From Spongiibacteraceae bacterium (lineage in GTDB: Bacteria > Pseudomonadota > Gammaproteobacteria > Pseudomonadales > Dasaniaceae), in the NCBI GenBank assembly GCA_028280715.1, contig JANQLG010000013.1, forward strand, positions 1 to 64,000: a stretch of DNA of 64,000 bases, in the 5' to 3' direction. The position numbers and the translations under genes were made by a program. Of this stretch, positions 33,961 to 45,303 are shown in pieces. Positions within the stretch are counted from its first letter, which is position 1, and each line of letters opens with the position of its first letter. The notes beneath the pieces were generated by a model that was given only the letters and a program-made list of their open reading frames with translations, did not search any database and was not told where the DNA came from.

Positions 33961-35004
33961 ATGCCTGATGAAGATTTTAACGAACGTTCACAGCTACTGC
34001 TGAAAAGTCTGATTGAGCGCTATATCCGCGAAGGACATCCGGTGGGTTCGCAGAACTTACTGGAAGAGGCCGGCTTACCCATTAGCTCAGCGACTGTGCG
34101 CAATGTTATGGCTGACCTGGAAGAGCGCGGCTTTATCTGTTCCCCTCATACCTCTGCAGGGCGCGTCCCCACAGCTCAGGGTTATCGGCTGTTTGTCGAC
34201 CAGTTGATTACTATGCAATCTATCGATGAGCGTTATTTACAGCAGCAGGGTATGGCCTTTGATCCTGACTTGAGTGCGGTGGAAATGGCTAACGTTGCTT
34301 CGCAATTATTATCCTCCATGACGTCACAGGCCGGGTTGGTTACAGTGCCCAAGTCGGAAAAGCTGTCATTACGACAGGTGGAGTTTTTGCCACTATCGGG
34401 TAACCGCGTGTTGGTGATTTTGGTGATTGATGAGCGCGAGGTGCAAAACCGTGTACTGCATACCTCCAGGCCCTACAGCGAGCAGGAATTACAGCAGGCA
34501 TCGCAGCTGATTAATCAGCGTTATTCTGGCAAGAGCTTGTCGGAAGTCCGCAGTGGCTTGTTGATGGCAATGCAGGAAGACAAAGATACTATCGACACCT
34601 ATATGCAAACTATCCTTGATCTGGCCAGTCAAGCCTTCGAGGCTGAGGAAGAGGATGAGAATACCGACTATGTACTGTCTGGTGAGAGCAAACTGGTCAA
34701 TCTGAGCTCGGCGGAAGATCTGGATCGTCTGCAGGGCCTGTTTACCGCCTTTGATCAGAAAAAAGATATTTTGGAGCTGGTGGATCGCAGCATTAATGCC
34801 GAAGGCATCCAGATTTTTATTGGCGAAGAGGCGGGCTACGAAGTGTTTGACGGTTTTAGCCTGATCACTGCGCCATACCAGTCTGACGGTGTCACTTTAG
34901 GCGTTTTGGGTGTGATTGGCCCAACGCGTATGTCCTATGAAAAGGTGATTCCGATGGTGGACGTTACGGCACAGATGTTGACTTCTGCGCTTAATAAAAA
35001 CTAA
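33961..35004 (+). CDS. hrcA: Heat-inducible transcription repressor HrcA
   Basis: 347 residues. N-terminal winged helix with SLIERYIREGHPVGSQNLLEE, ISSATVRNVMADLEERGFI and HTSAGRVPTAQGYRLFVD, all family hallmarks; C-terminal GAF-like domain ends with IGPTRMSYEKVIPMVD. HrcA represses chaperone operons by binding CIRCE elements. It directly precedes grpE, the usual neighbour, but no CIRCE (TTAGCACTC-N9-GAGTGCTAA) was found near hrcA, grpE or dnaK, so its targets may lie elsewhere, e.g. groESL. Confidence 0.96.
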   Translation: MPDEDFNERSQLLLKSLIERYIREGHPVGSQNLLEEAGLPISSATVRNVMADLEERGFICSPHTSAGRVPTAQGYRLFVDQLITMQSIDERYLQQQGMAFDPDLSAVEMANVASQLLSSMTSQAGLVTVPKSEKLSLRQVEFLPLSGNRVLVILVIDEREVQNRVLHTSRPYSEQELQQASQLINQRYSGKSLSEVRSGLLMAMQEDKDTIDTYMQTILDLASQAFEAEEEDENTDYVLSGESKLVNLSSAEDLDRLQGLFTAFDQKKDILELVDRSINAEGIQIFIGEEAGYEVFDGFSLITAPYQSDGVTLGVLGVIGPTRMSYEKVIPMVDVTAQMLTSALNKN

Positions 35005-35069
35005 CTCCTTGAACCACATAAATTTTTCCTGCTGTTTTTCCTGCTAAAGACGCTATATCTTTCCTGTCC

Positions 35070-35097
35070 CTTGAATTGTTTGGCTATGCCCCCATAT
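35070..35097 (+). promoter_or_regulatory. Sigma-32 (heat shock) promoter of grpE
   Basis: CTTGAA (35070-35075), 14 bp, CCCCATAT (35090-35097): a near-perfect heat-shock sigma factor site between hrcA and grpE. It lies inside an open reading frame extension and so argues for the downstream GTG start of grpE. Confidence 0.85.
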
Positions 35098-35157
35098 AGC
35101 TGGGCAGTTAACTCATTCATCAATGCATTCCTGAGCAATAGCGGAGAAAAAAGTAAG

Positions 35158-35793
35158 GTGTCAAACGAAGAGCAAACTGTACCTGAGTCAAGCAGCCCTG
35201 AATCAAGCAGTCCAGAAACCGAAGAACAGGTAGAACAGTTGGTGGCCGAACAGACGAAGGCTACTGAAGAAAACACGCCAGAAGAGGGATCTGCATCCAC
35301 CGAAACTCCAGAGGCACAAATTGAGGCGCTCCAGGAAGAGTTGGTCAAGACTAAAGATGAAGCCCTGAGAACCCTGGCAGAGGCCCAAAATATCCGTCGT
35401 CGCGCAGAAAAAGATATCGAAAATGCACGCAAGTTCGCCCTGGAAAAATTCGCCGGTGAACTCCTAGGCGTGGCTGATAATCTGGAGCGTGCTTTACAAG
35501 CCGCTGATGCCGATAACGAAGTTATCAAACCGCTACTGGAAGGTGTCGAGCTGACCCAAAAATCTTTGGTTGATACCCTCGATAAATTCAACGTGAAACA
35601 GCTGGATCCCATGGGCGAGCCCTTTGACCCGCAATTCCATCAGGCCATGTCTATGGTCGAGAACCCCGATGTTGAGCCCAATACCGTCACCCTGGTCATG
35701 CAGAAGGGGTACACCCTTAATGAGCGTTTGTTGCGTCCAGCGATGGTGATGGTATCGAAGGCAGTTTCTGGGTCTATTGATGAGCAGGCCTGA
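35158..35793 (+). CDS. grpE: Nucleotide exchange factor GrpE
   Basis: 211 residues from GTG 35158 ([12 protein letters not shown]). The frame is open back to 35071, but that part overlaps the sigma-32 promoter and is not GrpE-like; GGAG stands 11 nt before the GTG. An acidic Ser/Glu-rich tail is followed by the long dimer helix ([21 protein letters not shown]) and the conserved [21 protein letters not shown], then the beta domain [19 protein letters not shown] and [15 protein letters not shown]. It releases ADP from DnaK. Confidence 0.95.
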   Translation: MSNEEQTVPESSSPESSSPETEEQVEQLVAEQTKATEENTPEEGSASTETPEAQIEALQEELVKTKDEALRTLAEAQNIRRRAEKDIENARKFALEKFAGELLGVADNLERALQAADADNEVIKPLLEGVELTQKSLVDTLDKFNVKQLDPMGEPFDPQFHQAMSMVENPDVEPNTVTLVMQKGYTLNERLLRPAMVMVSKAVSGSIDEQA

Positions 35794-35862
35794 CCGATAT
35801 ATGAACAGGCCTGACCGAATATATGAACAGGCTTGATCGGTATATTGAGAAGGCTTAATAAG
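35781..35862 (+). repeat. Tandem repeat of about 22 bp at the end of grpE
   Basis: Units TGAGCAGGCCTGACCGATATA (split here: TGAGCAGGCC at 35781, TGACCGATATA after it), then copies from 35802 and 35824 and a partial one from 35846, diverging along the array. The first unit contains the last codons and stop of grpE. No known function; it may come from replication slippage. Confidence 0.8.
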
Positions 35863-35914
35863 AGCTAACTCACTAAAAAATTAGCAATTTTTTGTCATAC
35901 AACGTAGGTGAGGG

Positions 35915-35942
35915 CTTGAAATGATCAATTCCGCACCAATAT
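35915..35942 (+). promoter_or_regulatory. Candidate sigma-32 promoter of dnaK
   Basis: CTTGAA (35915-35920), 13 bp, then CACCAATAT, a weaker match to CCCCATNT, about 100 bp before dnaK. Confidence 0.6.
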
Positions 35943-36039
35943 ATGCAAACAACTGAATGAAATGGCGCAGTTCCACCCTTTAATAAGGATGGGAGTTTGG
36001 ACGCCGAATTAGCAAGATTAGGAAATTGGAGAACAAGCA

Positions 36040-37977
36040 ATGGGCAAGATTATTGGTATAGACCTCGGTACGACCAACTCCTGTGTGGCGGTACTGGATG
36101 GTGACTCGGCAAAAGTGATTGAGAACGCGGAAGGTGATCGCACTACGCCATCGATCATTGGTTATACCGATGACAACGAAATCCTAGTGGGCCAAAGCGC
36201 CAAGCGTCAGGCGGTAACCAATCCACAAAATACTCTGTTTGCGGTTAAGCGTTTGATTGGCCGTAAATTCAAAGATGATGTCGTGCAAAAGGACATCACA
36301 ATGGTGCCTTATGACATCGTGGCAGCGGATAACGGTGATGCCTGGGTTGCCGCACGCGGTGAAAAAATGGCACCACCTCAAGTTTCTGCTGAAGTGTTGA
36401 TGAAAATGAAGAAAACGGCAGAAGACTACTTAGGTGAAAAAGTCACCGAAGCGGTAGTGACTGTTCCTGCCTACTTCAACGATTCTCAGCGTCAGGCCAC
36501 TAAAGATGCCGGTAAAATCGCTGGTCTTGAAGTGAAACGTATTATCAACGAGCCGACGGCTGCAGCACTGGCTTATGGTATGGACAAAGCCAAGGGCGAC
36601 CACACTATTGCGGTTTACGACCTGGGTGGTGGTACTTTTGATATCTCTATTATCGAAATTGCAGAAGTGGATGGCGAGCATCAGTTCGAAGTGTTGTCGA
36701 CTAACGGTGATACCTTCCTCGGTGGTGAAGACTTTGATTTGCGTCTGATCGATTATCTGGCAGAAGAATTCAAGAAAGAAAACAGCATGGATCTGAAGGG
36801 TGATCCTCTGGCTATGCAGCGTCTGAAGGAAGCGGCTGAAAAAGCGAAGATCGAGCTGTCTTCTTCACAACAAACAGAAGTCAACCTGCCTTACATCACA
36901 GCAGATGCTTCTGGTCCAAAACACTTGGTAGTGAAATTGACTCGCGCCAAACTTGAATCGTTAGTTGAAGATTTGGTGACTAACTCTCTGGCTCCTGTTA
37001 AACAAGCGTTGCAAGATGCTGATTTGTCCGCTGGTGAAATTGATGATGTGATTTTGGTGGGCGGTCAAACCCGTATGCCAATGGTTCAGGAAAAAGTGGC
37101 TGAGTTCTTTGGTAAAGAGCCCCGTAAAGATGTTAATCCCGATGAAGCGGTAGCGATGGGTGCTGCAATTCAAGGTGGTGTCTTAAGTGGTGACGTGAAA
37201 GACGTATTACTGTTAGATGTTACGCCACTGACCTTGGGTATCGAAACTATGGGTGGTGTCGCAACACCATTGATTGAGAAAAACACCACGATTCCTACCA
37301 AGAAGTCGCAGATTTTTTCAACGGCGGAAGACAATCAGTCTGCAGTAACTATTCACGTGGTTCAGGGGGAGCGTAAGCAGGCTTCTGGTAACAAGTCATT
37401 GGGTCGTTTTGATTTGGCCGATATTCCTCCTTCGCCTCGCGGTATGCCACAAATCGAAGTAACCTTTGATTTGGATGCTAATGGTATCCTGCATGTAGGT
37501 GCTAAAGATAAGGCCACAGGCAAAGAGCAATCGATTCGCATCACTGCGTCCTCTGGTTTATCGGATGATGAAATCGAAAAAATGGTACAGGATGCCGAAG
37601 CCAATGCTGAAGCGGATAAGCAGTTCGAAGAACTGGTCACTGCCCGCAATACTTTGGAAGGCTTGATCAATGCCACCAAGAAAACTCTGGAAGAAGCCGG
37701 CGACAAAGCTACTGATGAAGAGAAAGCGGCTATTGAAAGTGCACTGACAGAAGCTGAAGAAGCTGTTAAAGGTGACGATAAGGCAGCGATGGATGCAGCA
37801 ACACAAAAGCTGACCGAAGCTTCCAGCTCATTGGCGCAGAAAATGTACGCTGAGCAAGCGGCACAGGCCCAAGCAGCTGAAGGCGCAGCAGACGCTGGTG
37901 CTGAACAAGCAGAGGGCGGTACTGCAGATGATGTAGTTGACGCCGAGTTTGAAGAAGTAAAAGAAGATAACAAATAA
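36040..37977 (+). CDS. dnaK: Chaperone DnaK (Hsp70)
   Basis: 645 residues, full length. ATPase domain: [13 protein letters not shown] (phosphate loop 1), [42 protein letters not shown] and [11 protein letters not shown]. The linker [16 protein letters not shown] leads to the substrate-binding domain and a helical lid; the tail ends in an acidic motif, [14 protein letters not shown]. Works with DnaJ and GrpE, both adjacent. Good AATTGGAG ribosome site. Confidence 0.98.
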   Translation: MGKIIGIDLGTTNSCVAVLDGDSAKVIENAEGDRTTPSIIGYTDDNEILVGQSAKRQAVTNPQNTLFAVKRLIGRKFKDDVVQKDITMVPYDIVAADNGDAWVAARGEKMAPPQVSAEVLMKMKKTAEDYLGEKVTEAVVTVPAYFNDSQRQATKDAGKIAGLEVKRIINEPTAAALAYGMDKAKGDHTIAVYDLGGGTFDISIIEIAEVDGEHQFEVLSTNGDTFLGGEDFDLRLIDYLAEEFKKENSMDLKGDPLAMQRLKEAAEKAKIELSSSQQTEVNLPYITADASGPKHLVVKLTRAKLESLVEDLVTNSLAPVKQALQDADLSAGEIDDVILVGGQTRMPMVQEKVAEFFGKEPRKDVNPDEAVAMGAAIQGGVLSGDVKDVLLLDVTPLTLGIETMGGVATPLIEKNTTIPTKKSQIFSTAEDNQSAVTIHVVQGERKQASGNKSLGRFDLADIPPSPRGMPQIEVTFDLDANGILHVGAKDKATGKEQSIRITASSGLSDDEIEKMVQDAEANAEADKQFEELVTARNTLEGLINATKKTLEEAGDKATDEEKAAIESALTEAEEAVKGDDKAAMDAATQKLTEASSSLAQKMYAEQAAQAQAAEGAADAGAEQAEGGTADDVVDAEFEEVKEDNK

Positions 37978-37992
37978 TATTGTTATCTTTTT

Positions 37993-38048
37993 AGATACCT
38001 TTCTTCGGGTATCTGACACTTTTTCTTAAGCGCGGGCTAGTCCCGCGC
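37993..38048 (+). terminator. Two hairpins between dnaK and dnaJ
   Basis: AGATACC/GGTATCT (37993-37999 with 38008-38014), followed by a short T stretch, then GCGCGGG/CCCGCGC (38030-38036 with 38042-38048). The first may attenuate read-through into dnaJ; the second, without a T-run, may protect the mRNA end. Confidence 0.6.
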
Positions 38049-38133
38049 ATTTGCGTCTTAACAGCTGTAAATAATTTTAGTATATGGGCACTGTTGTCCG
38101 ACATTAACACGATAAACTGGAACAGATTTTCTT

Positions 38134-39264
38134 ATGTCCAAACGCGACTACTATGAAATTCTCGGTGTTGAGCGAGATGCTTCAGAGAAAGATATTAAAA
38201 AAGCCTACCGTCGCGTGGCCATGAAATATCATCCGGATAGAAACCCGGATGACAAAGACGCAGAAGATAAATTCAAAGAAGCTTCTGAAGCCTACGAAGT
38301 GTTATCGGATAGTCAAACCCGTGCTGCCTATGATCAATACGGCCATGATGCCGTTAGTGGTAATGCGGGTGCCGGTGGTTTTGGTGCCGGTGGTGCGGGT
38401 AACTTCAGTGATATTTTCGGTGATGTATTTGGCGATATCTTTGGCGGTGGCGGCGGTCGTCGTGGGCCGGCTCGCGGTTCGGACCTGCGTTACAATCTCG
38501 ATATCGATTTAGAAGAAGCGGTGAAAGGCACGGAGGTTAAAATCCGTGTGCCTACTTTAGTGTCATGTGACACTTGTAACGGCACTGGTGCTAAAAAAGG
38601 CAGTTCACCAGTTACCTGTACTACCTGTGGTGGTGCCGGTCAGGTGCGTATGCAGCAGGGCTTTTTCTCTGTGCAGCAAACATGCCCTAATTGTCGTGGT
38701 ACAGGAAAAATTATTTCCGACCCCTGTGAGAAATGTTACGGTCAGGGTCGAGTTGAAGAGACCAAAACCCTTTCGGTTAAAGTACCGCCCGGTGTGGATA
38801 CCGGTGATCGCATTCGTCTCGGTGGCGAAGGTGAAGCCAGCCCTGATGGTGGCCCCTCAGGTGATCTGTTTGTACAAATTAATGTCCGTGAGCATCGCAT
38901 TTTTGAACGCGATGGCAAGCACCTCTATTGTGAAGTGCCTATTAGTTTTATCGACGCTGCTTTGGGTGGAGAACTCGAAGTGCCAACGCTGGACGGTCGT
39001 GTAAAACTGAAAATCCCTATGGAAACACAAACCGGTAAATTATTCCGCTTACGTGGCAAAGGAGTAGCACCTGTTCGCGGTGGATCAACCGGTGATTTGC
39101 TGTGTCGCGTTGTAGTAGAAACACCGGTTAATTTAAACAAGCGTCAAAAAGAACTGTTAAAAGAATTGCAGGAGTCGTTTGATGAGACTGATAATCAGCA
39201 GTCGCCAAGAAAATCCTCCTGGTTTGAAGGTGTGAAAAATTTCTTTGACGATATGAAAATTTAG
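38134..39264 (+). CDS. dnaJ: Chaperone DnaJ (Hsp40)
   Basis: 376 residues. J domain with the HPD motif ([10 protein letters not shown]), a Gly/Phe-rich linker ([17 protein letters not shown]), four zinc-binding repeats ([32 protein letters not shown]) and the C-terminal client-binding domains. It delivers unfolded proteins to DnaK and stimulates its ATPase. Lies 156 bp after dnaK and 41 bp before dapB. Confidence 0.98.
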   Translation: MSKRDYYEILGVERDASEKDIKKAYRRVAMKYHPDRNPDDKDAEDKFKEASEAYEVLSDSQTRAAYDQYGHDAVSGNAGAGGFGAGGAGNFSDIFGDVFGDIFGGGGGRRGPARGSDLRYNLDIDLEEAVKGTEVKIRVPTLVSCDTCNGTGAKKGSSPVTCTTCGGAGQVRMQQGFFSVQQTCPNCRGTGKIISDPCEKCYGQGRVEETKTLSVKVPPGVDTGDRIRLGGEGEASPDGGPSGDLFVQINVREHRIFERDGKHLYCEVPISFIDAALGGELEVPTLDGRVKLKIPMETQTGKLFRLRGKGVAPVRGGSTGDLLCRVVVETPVNLNKRQKELLKELQESFDETDNQQSPRKSSWFEGVKNFFDDMKI

Positions 39265-39272
39265 TTTTCTAA

Positions 39273-40109
<837 letters not shown>

Positions 40110-40336
40110 TCCTGTTGATTGACTTCTGCTCAATTAAAACATCTGTTAGAATCTGCCGCCTAGAAACCTTCCAAATAGTCTTTGGTTTTGTGTGGTATTG
40201 ATGTAGTTATTGATATAGCTATTAATTTTGTCACATCAGATTGTCACACCAGAGGCAAGGCCTTTCTAGAAAGCTTTAATCCAAGTATTAAACGTTAAAC
40301 CAGAAACAAATTATTCAATAAATCAGGACAATTACC

Positions 40337-41440
40337 ATGAGTCTTGCTGATAAAGTATTGGCGGTAAATAACGATCTTCCCATCCGTACGAACGAAAAAG
40401 TGCATAGCGGTAAAGTTCGTTCAGTGTATTGGTTAACCAGAGAAGACAGCGCGCGCTTAATTCAAGAGAAGGGTTATGATGTTGCCGTTGATGCACCACT
40501 AGCTGTAATGGTGATCAGTGATCGCATTTCGGCCTTTGAATGTATTTGGCGTGGTGAAGGAGGTATGAATGGTGTGCCGGGTAAAGGCGCGGCACTCAAT
40601 GCGATTTCCAACCACTGGTTTAAATTATTCAAAGAGCAGGGTTTGGCGGATAGCCATATTCTGGATATTCCACATCCACTGGTGTGGATTGTGCAGAAAG
40701 CACGTCCGGTGATGATCGAAGCTATTGCTCGCCAGTATATAACAGGTTCTATGTGGCGCTCTTATGACAAGGGTGAGCGTGAGTTTTGTGGCATTGAGAT
40801 TGCCGATGGTTTAAGCAAAGATCAAAAATTGCCTGAATTGTTAATTACCCCTTCTACCAAAGGTATTTTGACGGGTATTCCCGGCGTGCCGGAAGTGGAT
40901 GATGTGAATATCACTCGCAGCGACCTGGAAAATAATGTCGAAGCTTTTAATTTCAATGGTGCTGACGATATCGATCTGTATGAAAAATTGTTGTCGGAAG
41001 GCTTTGATGTCATTAGTGATGAGCTGGCAAAAATTGATCAGATCTTTGTCGATACCAAATTTGAATTTGGTTATGTCACTGATAAGGTTGGCAATGAGAA
41101 ACTGATTTATATGGATGAGGTGGGTACACCTGATTCATCGCGTATCTGGGACGGGCCTTCCTACCGTGACGGCAACGTGGTAGAAAATTCCAAGGAGCAA
41201 TTCCGCCAGTTGCTGCTTAATCACTTCCCCGATCCTGATATTTTGCTGAATAAAAACCGTATGGATGAACGTACGGCTTTAGCAGAAGACAATGTGTTGC
41301 CAGAGTCGATTCTGATGGAAGTGTCGAAAACTTACCTCGATATTGCTGAGAAAATTACTGGTGAGGCTATCACCTTGTCGGATAATCCTAAGGCCGAAAT
41401 CATCGATATTCTGCGCGATCAATACGGCATTATCGCCTAA
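40337..41440 (+). CDS. purC: Phosphoribosylaminoimidazole-succinocarboxamide synthase
   Basis: 367 residues, the long form of SAICAR synthase found in some gammaproteobacteria, rather than the 236-residue form. Motifs: [57 protein letters not shown] and [14 protein letters not shown] (ATP and Mg sites). It joins aspartate to CAIR in purine synthesis. It has a 227-bp leader in which no purine operator was recognised. Confidence 0.95.
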   Translation: MSLADKVLAVNNDLPIRTNEKVHSGKVRSVYWLTREDSARLIQEKGYDVAVDAPLAVMVISDRISAFECIWRGEGGMNGVPGKGAALNAISNHWFKLFKEQGLADSHILDIPHPLVWIVQKARPVMIEAIARQYITGSMWRSYDKGEREFCGIEIADGLSKDQKLPELLITPSTKGILTGIPGVPEVDDVNITRSDLENNVEAFNFNGADDIDLYEKLLSEGFDVISDELAKIDQIFVDTKFEFGYVTDKVGNEKLIYMDEVGTPDSSRIWDGPSYRDGNVVENSKEQFRQLLLNHFPDPDILLNKNRMDERTALAEDNVLPESILMEVSKTYLDIAEKITGEAITLSDNPKAEIIDILRDQYGIIA

Positions 41441-41453
41441 TCAATCCCTTCTT

Positions 41454-41486
41454 AAGGCAGGACAAATATCCTGCCTTATTTGCTTT
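41454..41486 (+). terminator. Terminator of purC
   Basis: AAGGCAGGA (41454-41462) pairs with TCCTGCCTT (41469-41477), followed by a T-rich run. It separates purC from the flagellar genes. Confidence 0.85.
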
Positions 41487-41616
41487 TCGCTATTGTATTT
41501 TTCTTCCCTGCCTCTTTGCCACCCGGTTTGCCGGTCTCTCTCAACGGGCGGCATTACATTGCCGTTTTTACCAAAGATATAGAATAAAACCTTTATAAAA
41601 CAATTAGATAGGTATT

Positions 41617-41632
41617 TGGCACGTGCCTTGCA
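41617..41632 (+). promoter_or_regulatory. Sigma-54 promoter of flgBCDE
   Basis: TGGCACGTGCCTTGCA matches the -24/-12 consensus at every key base (GG-N10-GC), about 40 bp upstream of flgB. It indicates FleQ/FleR-type control. Confidence 0.92.
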
Positions 41633-41669
41633 ATTTCTGTAGGTAAGAGAAAGTTTGCGAGCACAAACA

Positions 41670-42074
41670 ATGACAATCAATTTTAACAAGGCATTAGGTA
41701 TTCACGAACACGCGCTAATGTTTCGTACCAAGCGCGCTGAAGTGTTGGCCAATAATCTGGTGAATGCGGATACCCCAAATTTCAAAGCCCGCGATATCGA
41801 CTTTCGTCGGGTATTGGAAAGCCAAATATCAGGCAGTACTAATCAGGCGCGCTTGATGGCCACCAATAGCAAGCATATTGGTCATACGGCTGGCAGCTTT
41901 AGCCCAGAGCTTATGTATCGCATCCCCATGCAACCTTCGCTGGATGGCAATACTGTAGAAGAGCAGGTAGAGATGAGTAAGTTCGCGCAAAACAGTATGG
42001 AATTTCAAGCCAGCTTTCAGTTTTTAAATAGCAAGTTTCGCGGTTTGAGAAACGCGATTAAAGGAGAATCCTAA
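41670..42074 (+). CDS. flgB: Flagellar basal body rod protein FlgB
   Basis: 134 residues from ATG 41670; an in-frame TTG at 41655 is rejected because FlgB proteins begin close to this M-T-I-N-F. Rod signature: RAEVLANNLVNADTPNFKARDIDF, and the C-terminal helix MSKFAQNSMEFQASFQFL. A proximal rod subunit exported through the flagellar type III system. Its stop overlaps the flgC start (TAATG). Confidence 0.95.
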   Translation: MTINFNKALGIHEHALMFRTKRAEVLANNLVNADTPNFKARDIDFRRVLESQISGSTNQARLMATNSKHIGHTAGSFSPELMYRIPMQPSLDGNTVEEQVEMSKFAQNSMEFQASFQFLNSKFRGLRNAIKGES

Positions 42075-42517
42075 TGTCATTGACCGGAGTTTTTGATATT
42101 GCAGGTATGGGCATGTCAGCGCAGAGCGTGCGTCTGAATACCACTGCCAGCAATTTGGCCAATGCCAATTCAGCAAGCAGTAATACCGATGAAGTTTATC
42201 GTGCTCGCCATCCGGTATTTGAGAGTTACCGTCGAGATTTATTGAATGCTGCTTCATATGGAATGCAAACTGTCTCTGATGATGCTGCAGTTGGTTTGAA
42301 AGTCACGGACATTGTTGAGTCGCAAAAACCATTAGATCGCCGTTATGAACCGAATCATCCTCAAGCAGATGAAGATGGATATGTGTATTACCCGAACGTC
42401 AATGTGATGGAAGAGATGGCTGACATGATTTCTGCATCTCGATCCTTTCAAGTGAATGTAGAAGTGATGAACGCAGCCAAACAAATGCTGCAGCGTGTAT
42501 TAACACTGGGACAATAA
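42074..42517 (+). CDS. flgC: Flagellar basal body rod protein FlgC
   Basis: 147 residues. N-terminal MSAQSVRLNTTASNLANANS and C-terminal YPNVNVMEEMADMISASRSFQVNVEVMNAAKQM split over the usual rod pattern (positions near 115-145). Proximal rod subunit; translationally coupled with flgB. Confidence 0.96.
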   Translation: MSLTGVFDIAGMGMSAQSVRLNTTASNLANANSASSNTDEVYRARHPVFESYRRDLLNAASYGMQTVSDDAAVGLKVTDIVESQKPLDRRYEPNHPQADEDGYVYYPNVNVMEEMADMISASRSFQVNVEVMNAAKQMLQRVLTLGQ

Positions 42518-42546
42518 AGTAAAGCGTAAACAGTTAGGACAGTCAT

Positions 42547-43221
42547 ATGTCAGATGCAATTTCAACCGGATTACTTAGCGAATTATCGATTCGTGAAAAG
42601 CAGCCGCAGCAAACTAATGATAATGGCGCCATTGGTCAGGATGTTTTCCTAGAACTGTTGGTTACTCAAATGAGTAATCAGGATCCTCTCAGCCCACAGG
42701 AAAACAGCGAGTTTGTTGCTCAACTGGCACAGTTCAGTTCTGTAGAAGGTATAGATAGATTGAATGGCACGATGGATGATTTTGTCGGCTCCTTCCAATC
42801 CAGCCAGGCGTTACAGGCATCATCGATGGTTGGGCGTATGGTGAAGGTGAACACCGATACTTCGTACTTGAGTAATGGTGGAATCATAGCTGGCACTATC
42901 GACTTATCACAAAGCACAAATAACCTGACAGTAAAAATTTATGACGAAGCAGGTCAACTAGTTTCAGAAGAAATGTTGGGTGAACAGCCTGCAGGAGAAA
43001 TGAACTTTGCCTGGGATGGCGTTGATAATGATGGCAATCAACTACCAGCCGGTAACTATCGCTTTATCGCAACAGCCAATTATGACGGTAATTCAGTGCA
43101 AGTGAATACATCACTCAGTGCTAATGTCGACAGCGTGACTGTTGGTGCCAATGGCGCAATTAGTTTAAATGTGGCAGGCATTGGGCCTGTGTCGATTTCC
43201 AGTGTTAGAGAAATTATATAA
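42547..43221 (+). CDS. flgD: Flagellar hook capping protein FlgD
   Basis: 224 residues. N-terminal export and assembly part DVFLELLVTQMSNQDPLSPQ (NSEFVAQLAQFSSVEG follows), then the FlgD Tudor-like and Ig-like domains (FAWDGVDNDGNQLPAGNYRF). It caps the growing hook so that FlgE can assemble. 29 bp after flgC. Confidence 0.95.
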   Translation: MSDAISTGLLSELSIREKQPQQTNDNGAIGQDVFLELLVTQMSNQDPLSPQENSEFVAQLAQFSSVEGIDRLNGTMDDFVGSFQSSQALQASSMVGRMVKVNTDTSYLSNGGIIAGTIDLSQSTNNLTVKIYDEAGQLVSEEMLGEQPAGEMNFAWDGVDNDGNQLPAGNYRFIATANYDGNSVQVNTSLSANVDSVTVGANGAISLNVAGIGPVSISSVREII

Positions 43222-43291
43222 TTTAAAAATGGTCAATTTAGAAAAGCAAAACAATGCGGCCTTAGCCGATTTAACGTAAGAGGTTAGAACC

Positions 43292-45004
43292 ATGACATTT
43301 AATACAGCGCTCAGTGGCTTACGTGCCGCCAATACCGATTTGGAAGTTACCGGTAATAATATTGCCAACGCGAGTACCACGGGCTTTAAGCGTTCTCGTG
43401 CAGAGTTTGGTGATGTGTATGCGAATTCATTAATTGGTGGGGGGGCTGCATCCGGTAGCGGTGTGTTGGTGAGTTCCATTGCACAGCAATTTGATCAGGG
43501 TAATGTGTCCTTTACTGATAATAGTCTGGATTTGGCTATTAACGGTGCAGGTTTCTTTGTATTGGCAGAGCCCTCTGGTGCTACAACCTATTCACGTGCA
43601 GGCTTATTTGGCTTAGATGATGAGGGTTTTGTAACAAACAACTCGGGATCAAGATTACAAGCTTTTTTGCCGACCACATTGGGTGGTGCGGTGGGCGGTA
43701 CGCCAGATGATTTACAGGTTGTGGTCAGTGATTTAGCGCCGGCATCGACCACGGAAGTGGATTTATTACTGAATTTGGATTCACGCCAGACGGTGCCAAC
43801 GGTGGCGACGTTTGACCCGAATGATGCCGATTCATTTACTGATTCTACTTCACTAACGATTTTTGACAGTCGTGGCCAATCGCATGTGCTGTCGACTTAT
43901 TATGTGAGAAATATCGATGATAATGTTTGGGATTTATATGCGTATATCCCCGATGAAAATGGTGTTTTACAGAATGTTATTAATCCAAGTTCTACGGCAA
44001 TAACTGCTGCGCAGGTAACTTCGGCGGGGACCGCAGATACTGATGCCACCGCAGCATTGGCAGCGATGACTACAGCACAAGCTTCAGTGTCAGCATCGGC
44101 AGCAGCCAGCCCATTCAATGCGGCGTTAGCGGTAACGGCAACGGATGATCTACAAATAGCCTTAACGGCGGCTAATACAGCATTAACTTCTGCTACCGCA
44201 GCAGGAAGTACGACAGCCATTGCTAGTGCAACAGAGTTAGTCAATGCAATAACAGCAGCATTGGCTATTGGTACCGGTGCAGCGAATGGAGCTGACAGTG
44301 ATGCAGCAAACGCTACTGAGGCGGCGCAAATTCTAACAGCAACTAATAGCGCATTGGCGGCGGCAACAACCTCAAGCACAACGGCTGCTGCACTGTTAGC
44401 TGATAGACAAGAGGGTATTGCCAACCCAAGATTCCAATTGAACTTTAATACCGATGGTACTTTGGCTTCATCCACACCGGCGACGTTAACTATTGATGCC
44501 TGGAACCCATCGGGTGCGAATCAGTCCTCGACGGCGCCACCGTTAACCGCTACGCCAACTGCATCAGACTTCGTATTGGATTTGAACACGTCGACGCAGT
44601 TCGGTAGTCAGTTCTCAGTGTCTGCAGTGGCTCAGGATGGCTTTGCGACGGGACAGTTAAGTGGTCTTGAAATCAATGCTACTGGTGAGGTCTTTGCGCG
44701 TTATACCAATGGTGAGGCTTTAATTTTGGGGCAAGTTGCAATGGCATCATTCCCTAATGAACAAGGCTTAAGCCCGCAGGGTGATACGACTTGGGCGGAG
44801 TCCTTTGAGTCAGGGCAGCCCGTAGTCGGTGCGCCTTTATCAGGAACTTTGGGCGCGATTCAGTCGGGTGCATTAGAGGAATCTAATGTGGATCTTTCCG
44901 AAGAGTTAGTGCGATTGATCATTGCGCAACGGAACTTCCAAGCCAATGCAAAAACGATTGAAACGGCTGATACTGTTACCCAGGCGATTATTAATATTCG
45001 ATAG
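43292..45004 (+). CDS. flgE: Flagellar hook protein FlgE with Ala-rich insertion
   Basis: 570 residues. N-terminal [20 protein letters not shown] and the C-terminal [20 protein letters not shown] are standard FlgE ends. The hook domains are interrupted from about residue 230 to 365 by a stretch dominated by Ala, Thr and Ser, which makes the protein more than 100 residues longer than common FlgE (400-460). The insertion is in frame and conserved ends are intact. It would lie on the surface of the hook. Last gene before a terminator. Confidence 0.95.
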   Translation: MTFNTALSGLRAANTDLEVTGNNIANASTTGFKRSRAEFGDVYANSLIGGGAASGSGVLVSSIAQQFDQGNVSFTDNSLDLAINGAGFFVLAEPSGATTYSRAGLFGLDDEGFVTNNSGSRLQAFLPTTLGGAVGGTPDDLQVVVSDLAPASTTEVDLLLNLDSRQTVPTVATFDPNDADSFTDSTSLTIFDSRGQSHVLSTYYVRNIDDNVWDLYAYIPDENGVLQNVINPSSTAITAAQVTSAGTADTDATAALAAMTTAQASVSASAAASPFNAALAVTATDDLQIALTAANTALTSATAAGSTTAIASATELVNAITAALAIGTGAANGADSDAANATEAAQILTATNSALAAATTSSTTAAALLADRQEGIANPRFQLNFNTDGTLASSTPATLTIDAWNPSGANQSSTAPPLTATPTASDFVLDLNTSTQFGSQFSVSAVAQDGFATGQLSGLEINATGEVFARYTNGEALILGQVAMASFPNEQGLSPQGDTTWAESFESGQPVVGAPLSGTLGAIQSGALEESNVDLSEELVRLIIAQRNFQANAKTIETADTVTQAIINIR

Positions 45005-45019
45005 CCTCTTTATTTTTTT

Positions 45020-45051
45020 AAAAGCCGTGGCAGTTGCTACGGCTTTTTTTT
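45020..45051 (+). terminator. Terminator after flgE
   Basis: AAAGCCGT and ACGGCTTT arms around a 10-nt loop, followed by a run of T. It ends the flgBCDE transcript. Confidence 0.88.
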
Positions 45052-45230
45052 ACCCAATTATTTTGTAAAGCGGTAACTAAAAACTTTCAAATAAAGCCCT
45101 TTGCCACCCTGCATAAATTTGCCGCTTTGTTGGAATTAAACCGCTGAATAAAGCCTTAAGTAGTTTCCTCACTCTCTGTAAACCCTTTAATTACCTGGTC
45201 TTCAAGAAGCTAGGATCTTTTTAAAAAGCT

Positions 45231-45246
45231 TGGCACCGTTTTTGCA
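45231..45246 (+). promoter_or_regulatory. Sigma-54 promoter of flgFGHIJK(L)
   Basis: TGGCACCGTTTTTGCA: GG (45232-45233), ten bases, GC (45244-45245), about 58 bp before flgF. It starts a second middle-class flagellar transcript. Confidence 0.92.
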
Positions 45247-45303
45247 ATTTCTCTATTCAGAAGAGTATTCAAGAAAGTAAAACGAAGTTAGTAGGTTAAA
45301 GCA

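Noticed and set aside
35071-35157. Upstream part of the open grpE frame beginning at TTG
   Set aside because: It contains the sigma-32 promoter and encodes residues unlike any GrpE N-terminus.
35865-35900. TTAGCA-like stretch before dnaK considered as a CIRCE element
   Set aside because: No inverted GAGTGCTAA partner at the right spacing.
36184-37973. Several long antisense frames over dnaK
   Set aside because: They mirror the strong codon bias of dnaK and have no family match.
43900-44475. Antisense frame of 191 codons in flgE
   Set aside because: Produced by the Ala-rich repetitive coding of flgE on the other strand; low-complexity product.
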